A stretch of DNA of 64,000 nt from contig JANOGW010000012.1 in NCBI GenBank assembly GCA_031406155.1, positions 143,716 to 207,715 on the forward strand. The letters are read 5' to 3'. A program made the position numbers and the translations under genes. The notes under the pieces were generated by a model. The model worked only from the letters and a program-made list of their open reading frames with translations. It did not search any database and was not told the origin of the DNA. The first letter of the stretch is position 1, and the number at the start of each line of letters is the position of its first letter. Below are positions 41,681 through 50,299 of the stretch, in pieces. The stretch comes from JACMNW01 sp031406155. Its GTDB lineage: Bacteria > Pseudomonadota > Alphaproteobacteria > Rhodobacterales > Rhodobacteraceae.

Positions 41681-43270
41681 TCAGTGCCGGAAATGCCGCT
41701 GGCCGGTGAACACCATGGCAAGGCCGGCCGCATCTGCCGCTGCAATCACCTCGTCATCGCGCAGCGATCCGCCGGGCTGGATGACCGCCGTGGCCCCAGC
41801 AGCGGCGGCAGCATGTATCCCGTCGGCAAAGGGGAAGAACGCATCCGATGCCACCACGGAGCCCTGGCTCATCGGCTGGCTTGCACCAGTCGCTTGCGCC
41901 ATGTCCATGCTTTTGTGCGCGGCGATCCGCATGCTGTCGATCCGGCTCATCTGCCCCGCACCAATGCCGACGGTCGCGCCATCCCGCGCATAGATGATCG
42001 CGTTTGATTTCACATGCTTGGCAACGGTCCATGCAAACAGCAGATCGGCCATTTCGGCATTGGTCGGCGCGCGCCTCGTCACCACCTTCAGATCGGACGG
42101 TGCCAAGGCCGCGCCGTCGCGGTCCTGCACCAGAAAGCCACCCGCAACCTGCCGGAACGCCAATCCCGGCGCGCGCGGGTCTGGCAAATGGTCAGTCGTC
42201 AGTAAACGCAGGTTCTTTTTCTTCGCAAAAATACTCATCGCGTCAGCATTGGCCCCGGGGGCGATCACCACTTCGGTGAAAACCTGCACGATCTGTTCTG
42301 CCGCTTCGCCGTCAAGTATCTGATTAAAGGCGACAATACCGCCAAAGGCTGATGTGTGGTCACAGTCGTAGGCCCGCGAATACGCCTCGCGCAGGGTTGC
42401 CCCGCGAGCGACACCGCAGGGATTGGCGTGTTTGATGATGGCGCAGACGGGGCCGTCCTGAGGGCTGAACTCGGCTACCATTTCGAACGCGGCATCGGTG
42501 TCGTTGATGTTGTTGTAGGACATTTCCTTGCCCTGCCACTGGCGCGCCGTTGCCACGCCCGGGCGGGCCGATCCATCGCGGTAGAACGCTGCAGTCTGAT
42601 GCGGGTTTTCGCCGTAGCGCAGGGTTTGGGCCAATCTACCGGAAAAGCTGCGCCGCGCCGGCGTGGTGACGTGCAGGGCTTGTGCCATCCAGGTTGAAAC
42701 GGCCACATCATAAGCGGCGGTGCGCGAAAACGCGGCGAGTGCCTGCTTTTGGCGATATCCAAGGCAGGTGGCACCATCTTGCGCGCGAAGCTGGTCCAGC
42801 AGCGCGGCATAATCTTCGGGGTCGGTCACAACGGTGACAAAGCGGTGGTTCTTCGCCGCCGCCCTGATCATTGCGGGCCCGCCGATATCGATGTTTTCGA
42901 TGCAATCGGCAGTGCTGGCACCACGGGCGACAGTTGCCTCGAACGGGTAGAGGTTGGAGATCAGCAGATCAATCGGCTCGATCCCATGCGCGGCCATTGC
43001 CACCAGATGTTCGTCGTCATCGCGCAGCGCAAGCAACCCGCCATGTACATTCGGGTGCAGCGTCTTGACGCGGCCATCCATCATTTCTGGAAATCCGGTA
43101 ACATCCGACACATCGCGAACGTCCAGCCCGGCATTTCGCAAGGATTGCGCCGATCCGCCGGTGGAAATCAGTTCGACCCCATACCCCGCCAGTGCACGCG
43201 CCAGATCGATCATGCCGCTTTTGTCCGACACTGAAATCAGCGCGCGCCCGATGGGTACAAGGTTAGTCAT
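41681..43270 (-). CDS. purH: bifunctional AICAR formyltransferase / IMP cyclohydrolase
   Basis: Catalyses the last two steps of IMP synthesis; 529 residues. The N-terminal MGS-like cyclohydrolase domain begins ALISVSDKSGMIDLARAL, with ISTGGSAQSLRNAG. The C-terminal formyltransferase has RYGENPHQTAAFY, CAIIKHANPCGVA and the final GGSLRDDEVIAAADAAGLAMVFTGQRHFRH. Complete. Confidence 0.97.
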   Translation of the reverse strand: MTNLVPIGRALISVSDKSGMIDLARALAGYGVELISTGGSAQSLRNAGLDVRDVSDVTGFPEMMDGRVKTLHPNVHGGLLALRDDDEHLVAMAAHGIEPIDLLISNLYPFEATVARGASTADCIENIDIGGPAMIRAAAKNHRFVTVVTDPEDYAALLDQLRAQDGATCLGYRQKQALAAFSRTAAYDVAVSTWMAQALHVTTPARRSFSGRLAQTLRYGENPHQTAAFYRDGSARPGVATARQWQGKEMSYNNINDTDAAFEMVAEFSPQDGPVCAIIKHANPCGVARGATLREAYSRAYDCDHTSAFGGIVAFNQILDGEAAEQIVQVFTEVVIAPGANADAMSIFAKKKNLRLLTTDHLPDPRAPGLAFRQVAGGFLVQDRDGAALAPSDLKVVTRRAPTNAEMADLLFAWTVAKHVKSNAIIYARDGATVGIGAGQMSRIDSMRIAAHKSMDMAQATGASQPMSQGSVVASDAFFPFADGIHAAAAAGATAVIQPGGSLRDDEVIAAADAAGLAMVFTGQRHFRH

Positions 43271-43295
43271 CGCATCTCTCCTCGGCCCTTGCGCG

Positions 43296-45035
43296 TCAGA
43301 CCTGCGGGGCCATGGGATCGTCCCGGTCCAGATCGCGGATCGCCTGCGGAGTATCCTGTGCCTTCGCCAAGGTCCAGCCGATCCGGGTTTGATTTGTTAC
43401 CATCCGCCCGGAAAGGACGATCTGCTGGGTTCCGCGCGGCTTCAGGCGGCCTTTTTCCAGATAGACCGAGGCTTCAAGTGTCAGGTCCGCCGGCCCGTCA
43501 TAACGGAACACCCATATTTCAGAGCTTTTCAGAACCATCGACACCGCCTTTCCACCCATATCGAGTGCGGCGTCTGTATCGGGATGCAGATGAAACCGGA
43601 TCGCGAAGTGGACGCCGTTCAGTGCAGACCGCGTCAACATCGCGTTGAACCTCGCCTCGGCGGCCGGGCCTTGCGCCAGCAGCGCATCCTCGCCAGCCAG
43701 TCGGCGACCATCCGCTGAAAGCATCAAAGACCGGCTGTGGGTCAACCCATGTGACGCCGACCAGCCTTCATGGGCCAAATGAATATGGCTGCCTTCAGAT
43801 CCGATTCCGCGTTGCTCGGTATCGGTGTCGGCCAGATCGATCATCAACTCTCGTCCGGCATGGCTGGCACCCAGCCGCGACGACGAGTACCCCTCGATAG
43901 CAAGCGTCGAATGCGATGGTGTCGCCCGCCCGGCACGGTTCCATTCCGGCCCGAACGGCGCGCCGGATCCACAACTGACGATGAGCGGGCGGCGGCCCGA
44001 TGTCAGCTCAAACGCCAGTGTCGACGCATGTGCCGCGCCGCTGGCCCGCCCGCCTGGCGGCGGTGCTGCATCCACGATCACCGTAGTGCGCCCGGTGGCA
44101 AGCCGTGCATAGCCCATGGACAAGCCGGGATTGGGCAGCGATTTCACCCCCGAACTGGCCAGCGCATGATCAAGCCGCCCCTCCAGCCCGCGCCCGCCGC
44201 CGTGGAACCGGGCCAGCCCGCCATCGGCATGGCGCAGTGCGCGCAGGGTCGGTGCGATGCGGCCGATAGCGGCCAGATGTTCGGGTGGCACCCGTTGCCC
44301 GGTTTCGGACAGGGCCTGCGCGGCCCATGTCAGCAGGGTGAACACCTCTAGCAGTTCTTCCGGGTTGCGGGTGGGAATGCCACCCTGCGCGTCCACCTCG
44401 CGCGCGCATTCGTGGGCAAGGGCGGCAACGGCCGGGGCGACGTGGCTTTCCATGCCGGTCAGGGCAAGGCCCGCATAAATCAGGCCCGACAGTGCCTCGA
44501 ATCGCGGCAATCCCGGTTCCGCCGCCTTCCAGCGCCGCGACAGGAACACGGTCTGGCGTGACAGCGCGCGAAAATACACCTCGGACTGTTCGGGGCTGCG
44601 GGCGCTGAGCAGGAGCAGCGCGTGATTGATCCACCGGATCAGCCGCCGCCCCGCCAGATCGGGTGTCCAGCCCGGACCCCGACCGCGCCCGTAGCGCGCG
44701 ATCCAGCCCCATGTCCATTCCTGTGCGCGCGCCCGCGCGGCACCGGACCCGACCGCTGCCAGATCGTCCAGCCAGGCAAAACCATGGGCTTCGGCCTCGA
44801 AGGATGGGTCGGGTGCGGCAATATCCCAAAGTGAGGTGTCTTTCACCTGGACCAGAAAACCCGCCAAAAGGACATTGCCGGCAATCAGCTGCCGCCCGCG
44901 CGCGAACAACCCGATGGTGCGCGGTTCGGGCTGCGAAACGAAGGCCGAGGCGGGTTTGATCAGACCGGAACGCCAACTTTCCAGCCGGTTCAGCAGCCGA
45001 ACGTGCAGCACTCCGATGCCATTGCCTTTGGTCAC
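43296..45035 (-). CDS. heparinase II/III family protein
   Basis: About 579 residues. An alpha-toroid-like N-terminal half (GFAWLDDLAAVGSGAARARAQEWTWGWI, GLIYAGLALTGME) and a beta-sandwich C-terminal half with the heparinase II/III region (PLIVSCGSGAPFGPEWNRAGRATPSHSTLAIEGYSSS, HEGWSASHGLTHSRSLMLSADGRRLAGEDAL). It is predicted to be a polysaccharide lyase or cell-envelope glycan enzyme, though cytosolic by sequence. GTG 45035 gives the family-like start (TKGNGIGVLHVRLLNRLESW); ATG 45131 is possible. It regularly precedes purH in this order, with unknown physiological role. Confidence 0.88.
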   Translation of the reverse strand: MTKGNGIGVLHVRLLNRLESWRSGLIKPASAFVSQPEPRTIGLFARGRQLIAGNVLLAGFLVQVKDTSLWDIAAPDPSFEAEAHGFAWLDDLAAVGSGAARARAQEWTWGWIARYGRGRGPGWTPDLAGRRLIRWINHALLLLSARSPEQSEVYFRALSRQTVFLSRRWKAAEPGLPRFEALSGLIYAGLALTGMESHVAPAVAALAHECAREVDAQGGIPTRNPEELLEVFTLLTWAAQALSETGQRVPPEHLAAIGRIAPTLRALRHADGGLARFHGGGRGLEGRLDHALASSGVKSLPNPGLSMGYARLATGRTTVIVDAAPPPGGRASGAAHASTLAFELTSGRRPLIVSCGSGAPFGPEWNRAGRATPSHSTLAIEGYSSSRLGASHAGRELMIDLADTDTEQRGIGSEGSHIHLAHEGWSASHGLTHSRSLMLSADGRRLAGEDALLAQGPAAEARFNAMLTRSALNGVHFAIRFHLHPDTDAALDMGGKAVSMVLKSSEIWVFRYDGPADLTLEASVYLEKGRLKPRGTQQIVLSGRMVTNQTRIGWTLAKAQDTPQAIRDLDRDDPMAPQV

Positions 45036-45258
45036 GCCGCGGTGCCTCGCCTGTTGTCCGTTGATCGGATCGTTCAGGCAAGCATAGCGCCCCGCCAAAC
45101 CCGTGTCACCCCAGACACGCGGGCGCGACATGTGGTGCGGAGTTTTCCCGCCGTATCCGGCACGCGGCGTGAAAAGTCGTAAAACCGTCTGGGACTGGCC
45201 ACAATCCTGCGCTATACGCGCGTGAAAGACGTAACAAGTTCCAAGGCTGTCATTCAAG

Positions 45259-45822
45259 ATGCAGATAGACAAAACGCCGCTTCCCGATGTTGTGATCCTG
45301 ACCCCGCCGCGCTTCGGTGATGACCGGGGCTGGTTTCTCGAAACCTGGAACGGGCCGCGTCTGGCGAGCCTGGGAGTGGCCATCGATTTCGTGCAAGACA
45401 ACCATTCGATGTCGGTGCACGTGGGTACGGTGCGCGGACTGCATTACCAATCGCCGCCCCATGCGCAGGATAAACTGGTGCGCTGTACACGTGGCGCGAT
45501 CTACGATGTGGCGGTGGACTTCCGGCGTGGATCACCAACCTTTGGCCAATGGACGGGGGTGGAACTGACCCCGGAAAATGGCAGGCAAATGCTGGTGCCT
45601 AAGGGCTTTTTACACGGCTTTGTCACCCGCATGCCGGATACCGAGGTGCAATACAAATGCTCCGACGTCTACGCTCCAGATTGCGACGGCGCGGTGCGCT
45701 GGGACGACCCCGCCATCGGCATCTACTGGGGCCTGACTGGCAGCCCGGTGCTGTCTGCGAAAGATGCCGCCGCACCTTTTTTTGCCGCTGTACCTTCGCC
45801 CTTTGAATGGAGCGCCAGATGA
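45259..45822 (+). CDS. rfbC: dTDP-4-dehydrorhamnose 3,5-epimerase
   Basis: Cupin-fold epimerase, third step of dTDP-L-rhamnose synthesis; 187 residues. Active-site blocks are FGDDRGWFLETWN, FVQDNHSMS, VRGLHYQSPPHAQDKLVRCTRGAIYDVAVDFR (catalytic His) and GFLHGFVT. First of four genes translated by ATGA overlaps (rfbC-rfbB-rfbD-rfbA). Confidence 0.96.
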   Translation: MQIDKTPLPDVVILTPPRFGDDRGWFLETWNGPRLASLGVAIDFVQDNHSMSVHVGTVRGLHYQSPPHAQDKLVRCTRGAIYDVAVDFRRGSPTFGQWTGVELTPENGRQMLVPKGFLHGFVTRMPDTEVQYKCSDVYAPDCDGAVRWDDPAIGIYWGLTGSPVLSAKDAAAPFFAAVPSPFEWSAR

Positions 45823-46859
45823 AGCTTCTGATCACTGGTGGCGCAGGCTTCATCGGGTCTGCGGTCGTGCGCCTTGCCGTCGCGCGGGGACACGAAGTTA
45901 TCAATCTTGATGCTCTGACCTATGCGGCTTGTCTGGAAAACGTCGCCGACGCCGCCAAATCCAACCTTTACAGCTTTGAGCAGGCCGATATCCGTGACCG
46001 GGCGTCGCTGGACCGGATATTCGATCTGCACCGCCCCACAGCCGTGATGCACCTCGCCGCCGAAAGCCATGTTGACCGGTCCATCGATGGGCCGGGCGAT
46101 TTCATCGAAACCAACATCACTGGTACTTATCACATGCTGGAAGCCGCGCGCGCCCATTGGGTGCGGATGGGCAAGCCCGCCGCTTTTCGGTTTCACCATA
46201 TTTCGACGGATGAAGTATTCGGCACGCTGGGCGAAACTGGCCAGTTCACCGAAGACACGCCCTATGCCCCGAATTCTCCCTATTCGGCATCGAAAGCCGC
46301 GTCCGACCATCTGGTACGGGCATGGGCCGAAACTTACGGCTTGCCGGTGGTAATGACCAACTGTTCCAACAATTACGGGCCGTTCCACTTCCCCGAAAAG
46401 CTGGTGCCGGTGGTGATCTTGAATGCTTTGGCTGGCAAACCAATCCCGGTTTACGGCGCGGGCCTTAACGTGCGCGACTGGCTATATGTCGAAGATCACG
46501 CCGATGCACTTCTGACCGTGCTGGAAAAAGGCGCGCTGGGGCGCAGCTACAACATCGGCGGTGAAAACGAGGCGAAGAATATCGACCTTGTGCGCATGAT
46601 CTGCACGCTATTGGATGAAATGCACCCCCAAGGTGCCCCCCACGCGCGGCTGATCACCTATGTCACCGACCGCCCCGGCCATGACGCCCGGTATGCCATT
46701 GATCCGACCCGCATTCGCGACGAACTCGGCTGGTGGCCATCGGTCACGCTGGAACAGGGCCTGCGAAAGACGGTCCGCTGGTATCTGGATAACGAGGCAT
46801 GGTGGAAGCCATTGCAAGCGCGGGCAGGGGTGGGAACGCGGCTGGGTGTGAAAGCATGA
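45819..46859 (+). CDS. rfbB: dTDP-glucose 4,6-dehydratase
   Basis: Extended SDR enzyme, second step of dTDP-L-rhamnose synthesis; 346 residues. NAD motif GGAGFIGS; catalytic STDEVFG (Thr-Asp-Glu) and YSASKAASDHLVRA (Tyr/Lys); AESHVDRSIDGPG and NCSNNYGPFHFPEKLVP are characteristic. Start overlaps the rfbC stop. Confidence 0.97.
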   Translation: MKLLITGGAGFIGSAVVRLAVARGHEVINLDALTYAACLENVADAAKSNLYSFEQADIRDRASLDRIFDLHRPTAVMHLAAESHVDRSIDGPGDFIETNITGTYHMLEAARAHWVRMGKPAAFRFHHISTDEVFGTLGETGQFTEDTPYAPNSPYSASKAASDHLVRAWAETYGLPVVMTNCSNNYGPFHFPEKLVPVVILNALAGKPIPVYGAGLNVRDWLYVEDHADALLTVLEKGALGRSYNIGGENEAKNIDLVRMICTLLDEMHPQGAPHARLITYVTDRPGHDARYAIDPTRIRDELGWWPSVTLEQGLRKTVRWYLDNEAWWKPLQARAGVGTRLGVKA

Positions 46860-47713
46860 AACTGCTGGTGTTCGGCCAAACGGGGCAGGTCGCCCGCGAA
46901 CTGATCCGCCGCGCACCTGTTGGCGTTGTGATAGAGGCTTTGGGACGAGACCGGGCCGATCTGTCGGACCCGTTTGCCTGCGCGGATGCCATCATGCTGT
47001 CGGATGCCGACGCGGTGATCAATGCTGCCGCCTGGACGGCAGTGGACAAGGCTGAAACGGTGGAAGCCGACGCTACCGTCGTGAACGGGGCCGCCCCCGC
47101 CGCGATGGCGCGCGCCGCCGCGAAGCACGGCCTGCCGTTTTTGCACATTTCCACCGACTATGTGTTTGACGGGGCGGGAAACGTCCCCTTTGCCCCGGAT
47201 CATCCTACCGCACCTCTTGGGGCATATGGCCGATCAAAGCTCGCCGGCGAACATGGCGTGCAAAGTGCGCGCGGCGCGCATCTGATCTTGCGCACATCCT
47301 GGGTGGTGTCTGCCCATGGCGCGAACTTCGTGAAGACCATGCGCCGTTTGGGGAGGGAGCGGGAAAGCGTGAACGTGGTGTCTGACCAGATCGGTGGTCC
47401 AACGCCAGCGGCAGATATCGCTGATGCGTTGTTTGCCGCAGCCCGTGCGATGGTTGATGGACACACGGGCGGTACATACCATTTTGCTGGCGCGCCGGAC
47501 GTGTCATGGGCCGATTTCGCCCGCGCCGTCATGGCGGGCGCGGGGTTGGCCTGCGACATCAACGACATTCCAACATCCGCCTATCCGACCCCCGCAAGAC
47601 GCCCGCAAAACTCCCGCCTTGATTGCAGCACATTCATGCAGGATTTCGGTATATCCCGCCCCGACTGGCGCATTGGTTTGACCCAGATATTGAACGAGTT
47701 GGAGACAGCATGA
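46856..47713 (+). CDS. rfbD: dTDP-4-dehydrorhamnose reductase
   Basis: Final step of dTDP-L-rhamnose synthesis; 285-residue SDR. GQTGQVAREL at the N-terminus, INAAAWTAVDKAE, HISTDYVFDG, YGRSKLAGE (Tyr/Lys) and LRTSWVVSAHGANFVKTM are standard. ATGA overlaps with both neighbours. Confidence 0.96.
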   Translation: MKLLVFGQTGQVARELIRRAPVGVVIEALGRDRADLSDPFACADAIMLSDADAVINAAAWTAVDKAETVEADATVVNGAAPAAMARAAAKHGLPFLHISTDYVFDGAGNVPFAPDHPTAPLGAYGRSKLAGEHGVQSARGAHLILRTSWVVSAHGANFVKTMRRLGRERESVNVVSDQIGGPTPAADIADALFAAARAMVDGHTGGTYHFAGAPDVSWADFARAVMAGAGLACDINDIPTSAYPTPARRPQNSRLDCSTFMQDFGISRPDWRIGLTQILNELETA

Positions 47714-48582
47714 AACGCAAAGGCATTATCCTGGCAGGCGGGTCGGGGACGCGGTTGTGGCCCATCACCATGGGTGTGTCGAAGCAACTGCTGCCGATTT
47801 ATGACAAACCGATGATCTATTATCCGCTGTCGGTGCTGATGCTGGGCGGCATTCGCGATATTGCCGTGATCACAACCCCCGATGACCAGATCCAGTTTCA
47901 GCGCCTGATGGGTGATGGGTCGCAGTGGGGGCTGAACCTGAAGTGGATCGTGCAGCCAAGCCCCGATGGATTGGCGCAGGCGTACCTGCTAGCCGAGGAA
48001 TTTCTGGCAGGCGCGCCGTCTGCAATGGTGCTGGGTGACAACATCTTTTTCGGCCATGGCCTGCCAGAAATGCTGGACGCCGCCGACGCCCAAATCCATG
48101 GTGGCACGGTATTCGGCTACCGCGTTTCAGACCCGGAGCGGTATGGCGTGGTCGATTTCGACGCCGATGGCAACGTCCGCGCGATCATCGAGAAACCTGA
48201 AAAGCCGCCGTCAAATTTTGCCATCACCGGGCTTTACTATCTTGATGCCCGCGCGCCCGATTTTGCCCGCGCGATCAGGCCGTCGCCGCGTGGCGAGCTG
48301 GAAATTGCCGATCTTCTGGAGATTTACCGTAAGGACGGCAACCTGAAGGTTGAACGCATGGGCCGTGGTTTCGCATGGCTTGATACCGGCACCCATGGCA
48401 GCCTGCTTGACGCCGGAAACTTTGTGCGGACTTTGCAGGCGCGGCAAGGTCTGCAAGTCGGCTGCCCGGACGAGATTGCCTTTTCCAAAGGCTGGATCGA
48501 CCGGGATGCGTTGGCCAAACGAGCCGAGACTTTCCGCAAGAATGACTACGGGCTTTACCTTGCCGGACTGCTCTCCGACTGA
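47710..48582 (+). CDS. rfbA: glucose-1-phosphate thymidylyltransferase
   Basis: First step of dTDP-L-rhamnose synthesis; 290 residues. GGSGTRLWPITMGVSKQLLP is the nucleotide-binding loop, followed by YDKPMIYYPLSVLMLGGIRD, VLGDNIFFGHG and WLDTGTHGSLLDAGNFV. Last gene of the rfb unit; no glycosyltransferase follows, so the rhamnose acceptor is encoded elsewhere. Confidence 0.97.
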   Translation: MKRKGIILAGGSGTRLWPITMGVSKQLLPIYDKPMIYYPLSVLMLGGIRDIAVITTPDDQIQFQRLMGDGSQWGLNLKWIVQPSPDGLAQAYLLAEEFLAGAPSAMVLGDNIFFGHGLPEMLDAADAQIHGGTVFGYRVSDPERYGVVDFDADGNVRAIIEKPEKPPSNFAITGLYYLDARAPDFARAIRPSPRGELEIADLLEIYRKDGNLKVERMGRGFAWLDTGTHGSLLDAGNFVRTLQARQGLQVGCPDEIAFSKGWIDRDALAKRAETFRKNDYGLYLAGLLSD

Positions 48583-48760
48583 CCCGTTGTTTCGATTTTT
48601 GCAAAACAGCCTTATGGTCGCGAAAAGCGCCGGCTGCATAATGCCGCCTATTCAAAGAAAAAACAAAGTTTCCGCTGGCATTGTTTCCAAAACGTGCAAA
48701 ATTAAATGTGGGACAAATGACAGGCACACAAAAACAGCCTGCAACACGAGGGGAATTGTT

Positions 48761-48967
48761 ATGGCCGTTGGGATCATGATGGCGGGGTTGATTGCCGCAG
48801 TCTTGGGCACTGTGCTTGCGATAGTGATGGGGTTGAACCTGAGTTCAGCGCTTATCATCTACGGCGTGTTTGGCCTTTGCGGTGGCAGCATTGCCTGCAT
48901 TGGCAGCTTGCCGGCAATTCGCAATTCGGCGCGGCATAGATCGCCCCGCAACAGGACTGCCGGCTGA
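48761..48967 (+). CDS. small two-helix membrane protein
   Basis: 68 residues with two hydrophobic segments (about 3-23 and 28-50, MMAGLIAAVLGTVLAIVMG and LIIYGVFGLCGGSIACIGSL) and a basic tail (RNSARHRSPRNRTAG). GAGGGGAATT precedes the ATG, supporting a real gene. Function unknown. It is separate from the rfb unit (178-bp gap). Confidence 0.65.
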   Translation: MAVGIMMAGLIAAVLGTVLAIVMGLNLSSALIIYGVFGLCGGSIACIGSLPAIRNSARHRSPRNRTAG

Positions 48968-49266
48968 GTTCAGCATAAATTCTTTAACAATTAGACAGTT
49001 GTCGTATTGACTGATGTCGGGAACCGGCAATTGAGGCGAAAAGTCTGGCATCGCCCGCCCCACGTCTGTCTTTGCTGCGACGCAGAAACGAAGGCAGATA
49101 CCGCCGAGACGAGCAATCGTCAGAATTGTCATGGATCAAGGGGTTGCAGCCAGTTCCTCAACTGGAGCGCAGCGTATTTTTTTTGCTGCGGCGCGATGAG
49201 ACGACGGCTCAGGTCGATTGAGGTTTTGGTCAGCCGCTGATCTATCCGATTCGCTGAAGTCTGCTG
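48968..49266. other. 299-bp gap, 3' side of the formate dehydrogenase operon
   Basis: No gene recognised; the 49007-49240 frame has no ribosome site and an improbable composition. It holds a few short inverted repeats, such as CCAGTT-CCTC-AACTGG near 49150 and CGCAGC (49168-49173)/GCTGCG (49185-49190) around a T-run. Confidence 0.5.
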
Positions 49267-49491
49267 CTATGCGTCCGCAACCGGTCGCCGAATCGAGGCC
49301 GCCGCCTCAATCAGCAAAGATTTAAATCCGGCACCGCCGCCATCCAGCAACACGAACAACTGCCGCCGCATCCGCGGCTCCCAAAAGGCATTGATGTGGT
49401 CGGCCACACCCTTCACCCCTTCGGCATGCGGTTTGGACTCGAAAAACGTGGCGATTTGATTGGCCATGTAGATCAGTTTGTCAGGCGACAT
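49267..49491 (-). CDS. fdsD: formate dehydrogenase delta subunit
   Basis: 74-residue FdsD-type protein: KLIYMANQIATFFESKP, HINAFWEPRMRRQL. It is needed for assembly or activity of the soluble NAD-dependent Mo formate dehydrogenase. It starts within the 3' end of fdhD (11-bp overlap) and is last in the operon. Confidence 0.93.
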   Translation of the reverse strand: MSPDKLIYMANQIATFFESKPHAEGVKGVADHINAFWEPRMRRQLFVLLDGGGAGFKSLLIEAAASIRRPVADA

Positions 49492-50299
49492 TGGCGGCCT
49501 CGTTCATCAAAATCCTGTCGGTATTGCTGAATGCCTCGAACCGGTCGGCGCGGGCGAGGGCGATCAGTGTGATCCCGCAACTATCGGCCAGTGTAACAGC
49601 GGCTGTTGTGGGCGCGGATACGGCAATCATCACAGGTGTGCCCATCATAGCGCATTTCTGCACCAGATCGATTGACAGGCGCGATGTCAGCACCACGGCA
49701 CCAGACTTGCAGTCGCGCCCAGCCCGGATCATTGCCCCGGCAAGCTTGTCCAATGCATTGTGCCGCCCGACGTCTTCGCAAACCGCGATCATGCCGTGGG
49801 CGGGCGTCCAGAACCCGGCAGCATGGGCCGCACGGGTTGCATCGTGCAGCGGCTGGGCTCCCGGAAGTGCCGCCATGGCCGCCAGCACCTGCGCCGGTGT
49901 CAGCACCAGATCTGACGCGGGCACCGGTGGCAAGACACGCGTTGCTTCGGCAAGACTGTCGATGCCGCACAGCCCGCAACCAACCGGCCCAGCCATGGTG
50001 CGCCGTCGAGACGTCAGCCGCGCCTCTGCTTCGGCGCGCAGCCAGATCTGCACATCGATCCCGCCGGTCGCTTCCACGACGGCGATGCTGTCAATCTCAG
50101 CTTGTGTCGCGATGCCTTCGGTCAACGCAAAGCCAAGCGCGAAGTCTTCAAGGTTTGCAGGCGTTGCCATCATCACCGCCTGTGTGGTGCCATTAAACGA
50201 CAACGCAACCGCCACCTCGGCGGGCAGGCGGCGGAAGCCCGGCACGGCACCATCCGGCCCGAAGGCCAGCCTTGGCAAGGGGAGGCTTACGTCCATCAT
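49481..50299 (-). CDS. fdhD: formate dehydrogenase accessory sulfurtransferase FdhD
   Basis: Transfers sulfur from IscS to the molybdenum cofactor for formate dehydrogenase; 272 residues. The CxxC (GCGLCGIDS), ANLEDFALGFALTEGI, EDVGRHNALDKLAG and LTSRLSIDLVQKCAMMGTPVMIAVSAPT are family blocks. ATG 50299 overlaps the fdsA stop (ATGA). Confidence 0.95.
   Translation of the reverse strand: MMDVSLPLPRLAFGPDGAVPGFRRLPAEVAVALSFNGTTQAVMMATPANLEDFALGFALTEGIATQAEIDSIAVVEATGGIDVQIWLRAEAEARLTSRRRTMAGPVGCGLCGIDSLAEATRVLPPVPASDLVLTPAQVLAAMAALPGAQPLHDATRAAHAAGFWTPAHGMIAVCEDVGRHNALDKLAGAMIRAGRDCKSGAVVLTSRLSIDLVQKCAMMGTPVMIAVSAPTTAAVTLADSCGITLIALARADRFEAFSNTDRILMNEAANVA

Noticed and set aside
45036..45401. 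Extended N-terminus for the heparinase-like gene up to 45401
   Set aside because: It would run across the rfbC start and promoter region and adds no family-like sequence; GTG 45035 or ATG 45131 is more likely.
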